DNA of 12,454 nt from the NCBI GenBank assembly GCA_031284385.1, contig JAISZZ010000175.1, positions 1-12,454 on the forward strand. Reading direction: 5' to 3'. The stretch comes from Treponema sp. Its GTDB lineage: Bacteria; Spirochaetota; Spirochaetia; Treponematales; Breznakiellaceae. The notes under the pieces were generated by a model. The model saw only the letters and a program-made list of their open reading frames with translations. It had not been told where the DNA came from and searched no databases. A program made the translations under genes and the position numbers. Shown in pieces: positions 1 through 6,900 of this stretch (the first letter of the stretch is position 1; each line of letters opens with the position of its first letter).

Positions 1-2
1 GG

Positions 3-1130
3 GTTACCGGTGGTGAGAATACTGCGTTTGACGCGGAGATAGTGCCTGAGGGAGATATGACCTATAGGGCGGAGTGGACGCAGGATGTGTACAGTGTTAA
101 GTTTTATAAGAATTGCCAAACCGGCGAGAGCGCGTACCTTACGGTAAGTTTTGGAAAAGGTTCTGGGATAACGCTGCCTGATTCACTGTTGAGGGAAGGA
201 TATTTGATGACGGGCTGGTCTGACAGCGGGGGCGATCCGGTTGTGAACGGCGCGCCTGTAACGGCGGACATGGAAATATACGCGCAGTGGTTTGGCATAA
301 CGGAGGCTAAGGCGAATAGTAACGCATTGGCCAACGCGGAGGGCGGCGCGATAAGTTATGCGGCGACGGCTGCTGGTTTTGACGAGATTCACACGTTTAC
401 TACTGACGGTACGTTCAAATTTAAGAGCGACAGCCGTGAGGTAAGGGCGCTTATAGTGGCCGGCGGAGGTGGCGGCGGCGGCGGCGACAGTACCGATGGC
501 GGCGGTGGCGGCGGGGCAGGCGGTCTTCTGGAAGTGGTGGCTGCGGCATCAACCGCTGGTATGACTGTTACAGTCGGTACTGTCGGTACTGGTGGAGGTG
601 GAAGTACCGCAACCGGTGGATCCGGTGGTAACGGCACTTCCGGTAGCAATGGTGGCAACTCGTCTTTTAACGGCATTACCGCTAAAGGCGGCGGTGGGGG
701 AGCAGGCGGCGGTGGCAGCAGCGGCATTGCAGGTAAATCAGGAGGTTCAGGTGGCGGCGGCGGAGCTGGCGGCGGCAGTTCGCAAGGAGCTGGCGGCGAC
801 GAAACATTGAATCAAGGCCATAAAGGTGGAAGCGGCGGCACTGGAACTGGCGGCGGTGGTGGCGGCGGTGCGGGAGGCGCGGGAAGTGAAGGCATTGATT
901 CTGGAGGTGGTTTAGGCGGTACTGGTAAAACTTTGAGCTACTACAACGGAGGGGTTGGCTATATTTATGCCCGGGGCGGAGATGGCGGCGGTGGGGGCGC
1001 AACAGATAATTCCACTTACGGTTCAGGCGGTAAGGGCGGTAAAAAAGGCGCGTCGACAAGCACAAAAGGCGATGCTGGCAGTAGCGGTCTAACTGGCGTT
1101 GTCGTAATCCGCTTCCCGTACAAACTTTAA
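3..1130 (+). CDS. InlB-repeat / glycine-rich surface protein, 3' fragment
   Basis: The reading frame is open from the window edge (codon at position 3) to TAA at 1128-1130, so this is the last 375 residues of a longer protein. The GTG at 42 is not a believable start, because it falls inside a repeat. Residues 1-25 look like the end of one InlB/Listeria-Bacteroides (Flg_new type) repeat, ending in YRAEW. Residues about 30-96 form a full repeat, with the signatures YSVKFY, REGYLMTGW and a final MEIYAQW. From about residue 120 a glycine-rich domain begins (IHTFTTDGTFKF, then ALIVAGGGGGGGG). It runs as poly-Gly, Ser, Thr and Ala blocks to a closing beta strand, GVVVIRFPYKL. This repeat plus Gly-rich layout is known from bacterial surface proteins and phage tail-like proteins. 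A role at the cell surface is inferred; the signal peptide would lie upstream. No enzyme motif is seen. The specific function and ligand are unknown. Confidence 0.85.
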   Translation, partial: VTGGENTAFDAEIVPEGDMTYRAEWTQDVYSVKFYKNCQTGESAYLTVSFGKGSGITLPDSLLREGYLMTGWSDSGGDPVVNGAPVTADMEIYAQWFGITEAKANSNALANAEGGAISYAATAAGFDEIHTFTTDGTFKFKSDSREVRALIVAGGGGGGGGDSTDGGGGGGAGGLLEVVAAASTAGMTVTVGTVGTGGGGSTATGGSGGNGTSGSNGGNSSFNGITAKGGGGGAGGGGSSGIAGKSGGSGGGGGAGGGSSQGAGGDETLNQGHKGGSGGTGTGGGGGGGAGGAGSEGIDSGGGLGGTGKTLSYYNGGVGYIYARGGDGGGGGATDNSTYGSGGKGGKKGASTSTKGDAGSSGLTGVVVIRFPYKL

Positions 1131-1133
1131 CGA

Positions 1134-1169
1134 AACGCTGATGCGCCGCTACATTGGCGTATCAGCGTT
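1134..1169. repeat. 14-bp-arm intergenic hairpin after the surface-protein gene
   Basis: AACGCTGATGCGCC (1134-1147) is matched by GGCGTATCAGCGTT (1156-1169), with one mismatched position that is a G-T pair in RNA and an 8-base loop. It starts 3 bases after the stop codon of the plus-strand gene and lies between two convergent genes. It could end transcription or protect a 3' end. No T-run follows it on the plus strand, so it is not a classical intrinsic terminator. Confidence 0.7.
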
Positions 1170-1197
1170 GTTGACGGTCAACAAGTTGACCGTCAAC
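1170..1197. repeat. Perfect 13-bp inverted repeat built from GTTGAC units
   Basis: GTTGACGGTCAAC (1170-1182) and its exact reverse complement GTTGACCGTCAAC (1185-1197) are separated by AA. Each arm is itself nearly palindromic (GTTGAC ... GTCAAC). It abuts the previous hairpin without a gap. The GTTGAC/GTCAAC unit recurs in the two dispersed elements at 3608-3741 and 12001-12112, so this looks like a member or relic of the same hairpin family. The remaining bases to 1238 hold an A-run (1222-1228) that reads as a T-run on the minus strand just past the hydrogenase stop codon. Only a very short GC stem precedes it, so I do not call a terminator for that gene. Confidence 0.7.
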
Positions 1198-1238
1198 TAT
1201 TGGCGCGGCATCAAACGCGCTAAAAAAACCGCCGCGGA

Positions 1239-3347
1239 TTAGGTCGCTTTTGAAAAGATATTCAGCGACGGGCCGTCATTATCGATTTTTGCGGTATCCG
1301 CCGCTTTGTCAAGTGAAGCTATCAATTCTTTTATGGTCTCTAACGCCTCGATAATTTCATTTGAGGCTCTGCGAAGACTTTCGGAAGTTTCATTCATCGA
1401 TTGAAGGTCGATGGTTAATTCCTGTGTTGAACCTGTCATTTCGATATTTGAATGAATTATTTCCGAAAAGCCGGTCTCTACATTATTCACGCCCTCGATC
1501 ATGCGGCCCATAACTTCGTCGGTTTTGTTAAGAAAGTCCATCGAAACGCCTATCTGTTTGACGATACTTTTTATGTTTGCCGAAATGTTGTTTGCATTAT
1601 CCGAAGTTGCGCTGGCAAGTGAGCGTATCTCGCTTGCGACAACGGAGAAGCCTCTGCCGGATTCGCCTGCGTGAGCGGCTTCGATGGCAGCGTTCATGGC
1701 CAGCAAGTTGGTACTGACCGCAACATCATCGATAACATCAGCAATGCCGGCTATCTCTTTTGTAGTATTTTGCACATCGGTAAACGCCGATAACAGGGCT
1801 TGCATATCTTTTTTTGCCCGTCCGGTAGAGTTACCTAAGCTTTCTACCATTTCTCGTTTTTGCTGTGCAGCCGTGCTTACCGCTTGAATCTGGACTATCA
1901 ACTCGGACACTTTCTCGCTCGACTGGTCTATGGCCGCGCCCTGTTTGGTTGTTACTTCTATATATTTTGAAACTTTATCCTGCAATAGAATAAGCGTTTC
2001 CTTAGAATTTTCAACCTGAAACACAAGATGATTCGCCATATTGATTGCTTCCGAACGTTTTTTTTCATCTTCCTGCAGCTTTGCCATAAGATATTGATGA
2101 CAGTTTTCTTTTTTATTAAGCCCGTTAAAAATCATCTCTGCCATGAAACGGCAGCTTCCATAACCGCAGGCCGAGCAGTTAAGCATATCATGTATCGATT
2201 TTTTCTTCATGGATGCAAAAATCGGTTCCAGTTCTTTATCGCTTGTTTTTTTTACCTGCAAACCTATTTTTCCATGATTTTCGTATGTACGTGTATAAAT
2301 ATCTTCTGCCCAGTATTTTTTCAATGCCCGCCGCAGAGCGCCGCCAAATAATGATTTTTTGTTCGCCACGATATGCTGCTGACCGCGCTTCGCAATTCGC
2401 ATCTCTAAGCGGTCAACCGGCTCGCTAACGTTGCCCGTGCCGGGGCCGCCGTTACAGCCGGATTCGCAATTCAGACAGTCAACTATCAGCGGTGATACAT
2501 TCTCTTTTAACATTTCCGGTAGTTCGTCAAGGTATTTATAAACAATTCCAGAGCCTTCAATTTTCCGCACAAGCGGGACAACGCCGGGCGCTTCGCGGGC
2601 TATCGTTTCACGCAGTCCGCCGGGAGTAGAAAACAGCACGGCACGTTCCGCCCGGGGGCCGTCGTACTTAAGCGCCGGAAAATTTGACAGCCTAATTCCA
2701 TTTGAGGCAAGCCTTTCTTTCAAATGCAACATAGTAACATTGTATTCCACCGCTTGCGTCGCATCAAACTCGCGTTTTTTAGCCGCGCACGGCGAAATGG
2801 CCGCGATTTTACAATTTTTGTATTTTGGGAAAAAGTTCTTAATCATGAGCGCCGTATGCAGCATGGGACTTTGAGCGGGTGCGAGCCATTTCAACAGTTC
2901 GGGGTTGTAAATTTCGCAGTACGTTACGATGGCTGCACAGGGCTGCGCTATGATGAGCGGCGGCTTATTCTTTTTCACGTGGTTAAGATATGATTTCACG
3001 GTAAGTTCCGCCCCGAAAGACACATCAAAAACGGCCTTAACTCCCGCCTGTTTCAAGTAACCGTTAAGACGCAAAATATCGTCAAAGACGGTAGCGACAG
3101 CGGGCGCTACTATCGCAACGATCTCTTTGCCGTCAGCTAAATCGCTGAAAAACTGTTCTGTATCATCCACATACGCACGAGCGCCCTGCTTGCAGGCTGG
3201 AATGCAATGACCACAGCCTATGCAAAGCCTATCAACAACTGAAATCTTATCGCCGGAACCATCGATACAAACCTTCATTGGGCAAGCTGAAATACAAGCG
3301 TGACAATTATTGCATTTTTCTTTATCGACTATTATCAGGTCTGACAT
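1239..3347 (-). CDS. Sensory [FeFe]-hydrogenase fused to a methyl-accepting chemotaxis signalling domain
   Basis: A 702-residue soluble protein with no signal peptide or membrane segment, predicted to sense H2 or redox state in the cytoplasm and signal to the CheA/CheW machinery. Domains in order: two [4Fe-4S] ferredoxin motifs (Cys12/15/18/22 and Cys42/45/48/52); an [FeFe]-hydrogenase H-cluster domain (about 75-310) with the three signature loops, Cys137 in AQPCAAIVTYCE, Cys187 in SPCAAKKREF, and Cys294/Cys298 in DCLNCESGCNGGPG; a further Fe-S domain with Cys391/394/399/416; a coiled coil; and an MCP signalling hairpin with tip NLLAMNAAIEAAHAGESGRGF (about 547-567). All four H-cluster cysteines are kept. 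The proton-relay cysteine of catalytic enzymes (TSCCPGW) is Pro136 here, which fits a sensory (HydS-like) enzyme rather than a fast catalyst. The catalytic-enzyme small-subunit domain is absent. The start ATG at 3347 has GAGGA (3352-3356, minus strand) at good spacing. The fusion is clear from sequence; the signal and output are inferred. Confidence 0.9.
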   Translation of the reverse strand: MSDLIIVDKEKCNNCHACISACPMKVCIDGSGDKISVVDRLCIGCGHCIPACKQGARAYVDDTEQFFSDLADGKEIVAIVAPAVATVFDDILRLNGYLKQAGVKAVFDVSFGAELTVKSYLNHVKKNKPPLIIAQPCAAIVTYCEIYNPELLKWLAPAQSPMLHTALMIKNFFPKYKNCKIAAISPCAAKKREFDATQAVEYNVTMLHLKERLASNGIRLSNFPALKYDGPRAERAVLFSTPGGLRETIAREAPGVVPLVRKIEGSGIVYKYLDELPEMLKENVSPLIVDCLNCESGCNGGPGTGNVSEPVDRLEMRIAKRGQQHIVANKKSLFGGALRRALKKYWAEDIYTRTYENHGKIGLQVKKTSDKELEPIFASMKKKSIHDMLNCSACGYGSCRFMAEMIFNGLNKKENCHQYLMAKLQEDEKKRSEAINMANHLVFQVENSKETLILLQDKVSKYIEVTTKQGAAIDQSSEKVSELIVQIQAVSTAAQQKREMVESLGNSTGRAKKDMQALLSAFTDVQNTTKEIAGIADVIDDVAVSTNLLAMNAAIEAAHAGESGRGFSVVASEIRSLASATSDNANNISANIKSIVKQIGVSMDFLNKTDEVMGRMIEGVNNVETGFSEIIHSNIEMTGSTQELTIDLQSMNETSESLRRASNEIIEALETIKELIASLDKAADTAKIDNDGPSLNIFSKAT

Positions 3348-3361
3348 ACAATCCTCAATCT

Positions 3362-3375
3362 GCTATAAATATAGC
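3362..3375. promoter_or_regulatory. Small palindrome in the hydrogenase 5' leader
   Basis: GCTATA (3362-3367) and TATAGC (3370-3375) flank AA. It lies 14 bases upstream of the start codon, beside the ribosome binding site, so it could be an operator or a weak leader hairpin. The stem is AT-rich and short, so chance is possible. Confidence 0.3.
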
Positions 3376-3449
3376 TTATTAAATATGAGCAACGGGCAAA
3401 AATGTAAAGTCTTTAGTAAAGATGGTTATAAAGTTTGTTCAGTAAACGA

Positions 3450-3458
3450 ATTATAGCA
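3450..3458 (-). promoter_or_regulatory. Candidate extended -10 promoter for the hydrogenase-chemoreceptor gene
   Basis: The minus strand reads TGCTATAAT here: a perfect TATAAT preceded by the TGn extension. No good -35 lies at 17 bases (the best hexamer, AAGACA, is 21 bases away), which is tolerable for extended -10 promoters. It would give a leader of roughly 95 bases containing the small palindrome at 3362-3375. Confidence 0.35.
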
Positions 3459-3538
3459 AAATAAACAAACGAGCACTGTCTTTAACCCGCCATCTAAATA
3501 TGATATTTCAAAATTACTTGCACAGATGTTTATAGGGC

Positions 3539-3603
3539 AACGATGATTAATTTGAGTCCGCGTCCGCGTAGTTAGCTGCCAACTACGCCGGCGCATCATC
3601 GTT
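3539..3603. repeat. Two-tier stem-loop / cruciform
   Basis: Outer arms AACGATGAT (3539-3547) and ATCATCGTT (3595-3603) enclose inner arms GCGTAGTT (3566-3573) and AACTACGC (3581-3588), with a 7-base loop AGCTGCC. The 18-base left spacer and 6-base right spacer between tiers are unpaired. There is no T-run, so it is not an intrinsic terminator. It sits immediately before dispersed element A (from 3608) and may mark the element's border. Confidence 0.6.
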
Positions 3604-3607
3604 ACCA

Positions 3608-3741
3608 TAAGGAGCAAGCTCATTCGATTACACAAATGTGTCAACTTCGTTGACATTCGCATTAAAGTAGCACCGATTGCGTAAACTATGTTGACGTGTC
3701 AATTTTATTGACAATGTACGCTCGCATGAATCAGTGCTGCC
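3608..3741 (+). repeat. Dispersed intergenic hairpin element, copy A
   Basis: This copy begins with TAAGGAGCAAGCTCATT (3608-3624) and ends with CTCGCATGAATCAGTGCTGCC-like sequence split around 3721-3741. Both ends match, in inverted orientation, the element at 12001-12112. Internal hairpins are ACACA/TGTGT (3630-3641), TGTCAAC/GTTGACA with loop TTC (3639-3655) and a GTCAAT-TTT-ATTGAC hairpin (3698-3712). It is noncoding and carries no transposase. It resembles a REP- or MITE-like family. It carries about 35 bp (around 3656-3690) that copy B lacks; this includes AGCACCGATT, close to the reverse complement of the AATCAGTGCT end motif, so it may be a composite of two copies. Confidence 0.75.
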
Positions 3742-3810
3742 GTAGATGTTATTAAATCAACATACCTTATTAAATAAATGTTGTCAATTAACAGTTTGGG
3801 AATACTTTAA

Positions 3811-3871
3811 CTTGAACAAGTCCAATGGTATTCTAGGCAGGTGGACGCGAAAAAGCGATAGTTCCATCCTG
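3811..3871 (+). promoter_or_regulatory. Upstream module (copy 1) with stem-loop, before the giant outer-membrane protein gene
   Basis: CTTGAACAAGTCCAATG (3811-3827) followed by TAGGC matches the module at 9201-9233 upstream of the YidC-like gene. This copy then has 18 extra bases before the shared GATAGT. The extra bases create a good stem: CAGG (3838-3841) with CCTG (3868-3871), TGGA (3842-3845) with TCCA (3863-3866), and CGC/GCG around a GAAAAA loop, with a 5-base bulge and a 1-base bulge. It sits 108-168 bases before the downstream start codon. Its role, as a leader structure or a repeat relic, is unknown. Confidence 0.5.
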
Positions 3872-3917
3872 AAAATCTGGCGTTAACTCCGTTTGAACGT
3901 TTAGAAATTGGAGAAAA

Positions 3918-3950
3918 ATGCCGATAATTAATAATCAATGGGCTTTTTAA
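3918..3950 (+). CDS. Possible 10-codon leader ORF
   Basis: ATG at 3918 opens a 10-codon frame (MPIINNQWAF) ending at TAA 3948-3950. GGAG (3910-3913) lies 4 bases upstream, a better ribosome binding site than that of the large gene starting 28 bases downstream. It is in a different frame from that gene, so it is not its N-terminus. It may be a leader peptide whose translation affects the weak GTG start downstream, or simply chance. There is no run of one amino-acid codon that would suggest attenuation. Confidence 0.25.
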   Translation: MPIINNQWAF

Positions 3951-3978
3951 AACCGGCGCGGAGATAACGGAAATCCAT

Positions 3979-6900
3979 GTGAATAATAACCATCATTTTT
4001 ATTGCAAAAAACATAATTGTTACCAGTTGTTTGTATTTTTACTGTTTGTCTCGTTTCTGTTTATTCCAGTTTACGGTTTTACACAGGATGAAACGCCGGC
4101 AACGGAAAGCGCAGACACGGCAGACGACAGCGCGGCGCAGGATGATCAGGCTCTGCGTAAGAGTCTTTTGGATGTGGAAGCCGCCCGACAGGCGATTCTG
4201 GAGGAGGCATCGCCCGCTCTCGTTTCGATAAATGTTTTTGACAGTGATGTCTCACTGTTCCTATCCGGTTTTTGGAAAGGCTCGCTAACGGCAAAATGGG
4301 GAATTTCGGCGGGGCCGCTGGGAGTCAGCGTGGCGGCCAACGATACGCCGTTCCTTTTTACGCAGGAAGCCGATCTAAATTTGGGGCTTTGGATACGAGA
4401 ACGCTGGTTTGTCGAGGCGGCGTTTGAGGAAGATTACGCGATAAACACATACCGCGCCGGTTATAAGGGAAAATCGGGCGAGATTATTCAGTATCTTGGC
4501 GTAGGCAACAAGGGGCTGGACTTTCCCGAATTCCCATTTCTGGATTTAGGGGGCGATTCCGCCTCATCTTTTGGGTTTTACGGGCGTTTCGGCGGCGGAC
4601 CGTTGAGTATACACACGTTGGTTCGCTGGGATGACGCGGTAAGCGAGGAACGCTCATTTGTGGGCGGCAGGGAACGAACGTATTCTTATCTTGAAATATC
4701 GTCCATTATGCGGGGAATTTCCTTTGTGTTGCCGGATGATAATATTCCCTCAGAAATAAAAGTTTATTTTGAAGACAAAGCCGGCACATTGTTTGACAAC
4801 GGCGGGCGGCGTTGGCGGGAGGCATTACCCAGTGAATATGCGGTAAGCGCACGGTTTGGACTGGTCGAACTGCGAAAAAGCCCGGACATGACGGTCGCGG
4901 TTTCATATTCTGGAAATTATGGCGCTTCAATGGGCGCTTACGACGATCCGGGTACATTTTTAGGGGATGTACAGGCGGTTTTTAGCGAAATAAATCTAGC
5001 GGAATACCCGCAGCCCGGACAGGAAGATATTACGCAAAAGAAGCCTGCGGTAATCACCATAAACGGAACGGCGGCGCTTGTAATTTATGAAAAAGGCGCG
5101 TTTTCACCGTTTGAGCGCCAGAGCCGTTACGAGTCGCCCAGCAGCGCCGCTGAAAGCGCGTCTCTTGTGGATTCGTCCGGCGGTGAGCTGGTACGCGGGT
5201 TTGACGTGAGTCCGCTGCCCGAAACGTCGTTTTACGCCGATTTGCCGCTTTATGTCGCGGAAGAAACCGGAGAGCGCGTGGCGCAGGAGCGGCATATATA
5301 CGAGCTTACCGTAAACGCCGCTTCCAGTGGGAGCATACTTACAAATTTACGCGATCCGACCGCGCGTTGGCCATTGGCGCAAGATTTGAACGGTAAAGCG
5401 TGGAACTATCTGGTTTACCTTACGGGCAGCGAGTCATACAGTCCCGATGTCCGCTTGCGGTTTACCAATTATGGCGCATCAATGGACTACAACATCGGTA
5501 CAGATGTGATTCCCGGCTCCGTAAAAGTGATGCGATCCGGTCTGGATGACCCGAATTTTTCGTTTGATCCATCTTCCGGCACGATACGGCTGCAAAATCC
5601 GGCATCTTTTAATGAAACGATACGAATTCACTATCTAAAACGCTCAAGTGAACGGAGAAACGGCAGTATCGCGTTGGGTTTGGGTGCGATTTACAGTGAT
5701 GATGAACATTTCAGCGCGGAAGGAGCGTTGGGGTTGCGGTGGAATTTGTCCGCCGAGTCATTTTCTGAGGAAGGTTCTTCCAGCCCCGGCACAGTCGGTT
5801 TCGGTGGAAGAGTCCTCTGGAATTACGATTCGATAAAAGCGGATGTAAAACTAGGATTTGGTTATACCCAACCTGATACCACCGGACTATACCGTATCGC
5901 CGGTATGGAAGGCAATGAGCAAGTAATGCCTCTTTCCGAAAGCGCTTCGTTTATTTCCGAAACGCCTCACGACAACCCGCCGCTAGTAAGCGGGTTAACG
6001 CTGTCAGGACGTGCGGATCTCGTTTACAGAAACTACAGGGAAACTGATGTGTTGGGCGGCGTTACGCTGATGGATGTAAATTGGAGCGGCGCGGTGGAAG
6101 TGAGTGGGAAGGATGGGCCATACTCGGTACGCGATCCCGCTCTGAGTGGAGACGTTTTGGCGGCGGAATTCACGCTTGGCGGCGGCAAAAACTGGACGGG
6201 ATTTCAATCCCCGCTTGGTGATGGAACTATGCTGCGGGAAGCGCGAACCATCGAAATTCCATTCCGCTTTAATAATTTTAGCGGCGATGTCAATTCAATG
6301 CGTGTGGTGATTCAGTTTGGCGATTTGGCCTCGACCGATTCGAGCGGCTATGAGAATCCGGCGCTGATACTTCAAAACCAGCTTTATCCCTCACCGCTGA
6401 CCGGCAGCTCGTTTGACGAACTTCCGCATATTTTAAGAATAGAATTGACGGATGCCAGCCGGCGCAGGCTTGGAAATGCCGATTATTTGCGGCTGCTCAT
6501 AATAAATGACGGTACGGAAGACATATCGGGACGGGTTTTGCTGGCACCGCCCATCGTGCGCGGTGCCAAGTTCGCGCCGCTTACGGTGGAATATGGGGAA
6601 GTGAAGAGCAGCTCCGATGAAGGAGTATCCACTATCGAGATGATGGACGAGAGCTTGAAATCGCGTTACCCGGACATGGTAAACCGTCTCCATCCAGACG
6701 GTTCGCGTCAGAGGGTCTTATTCGTTTCTTGGCAGGATTTGCCGGCAAACCGTACTGCCGTGGGCGCTGGGGGAAGAATAGGGCGCATAGCGTTTACCGA
6801 TTACAAGACGCTGGCTTTTTTTGTAAAAGGGCCGTTCAGTTATGGCGAAAATATGAGTTTTGATTTTGTGGTGGCGCGGGACCGCTCATCGTTTGGAAAA

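Larger units (their letters stand above)
3348..3978. other. Long intergenic region with divergent signals and repeats
   Basis: About 630 bp between divergent genes with no credible long ORF. The one long open frame on the minus strand (3426-3662) has no recognisable protein character and crosses hairpins. The region holds a candidate minus-strand promoter, a small palindrome, a large stem-loop, dispersed element A, a module shared with the region upstream of the YidC-like gene, and a possible mini-ORF, each listed separately. I see no convincing -35/-10 pair for the plus-strand gene at 3979. TTTAAC (3806-3811) and TATTCT (3829-3834), 17 bases apart, are the best but are weak. Confidence 0.8.

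Noticed and set aside
42..44. GTG at 42 as the true start of the first gene
   Set aside because: The frame is open to the window edge and the preceding residues continue an InlB-type repeat, so the gene begins upstream of this window.
389..1065. Proline-rich and other open frames on both strands inside the glycine-rich coding region
   Set aside because: They are mirror frames of GGN codon runs; their low-complexity Pro, Arg/His or Val/Ala content follows from the real frame, and none has a ribosome binding site.
1203..1228. Intrinsic terminator (GCGCG/CGCGC followed by an A-run)
   Set aside because: The run is A on the plus strand, and on the minus strand the T-run comes before this stem rather than after it; the GC stem that does precede it is only about 3 bp.
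3426..3662. 78-codon minus-strand open frame in the long intergenic region
   Set aside because: It runs through the large stem-loop and the end of dispersed element A, has no ribosome site and no protein-like composition.
3608..3741. Insertion sequence
   Set aside because: The element is about 110-135 bp, encodes nothing and shows no target-site duplication that I can see; a passive repeat fits better.
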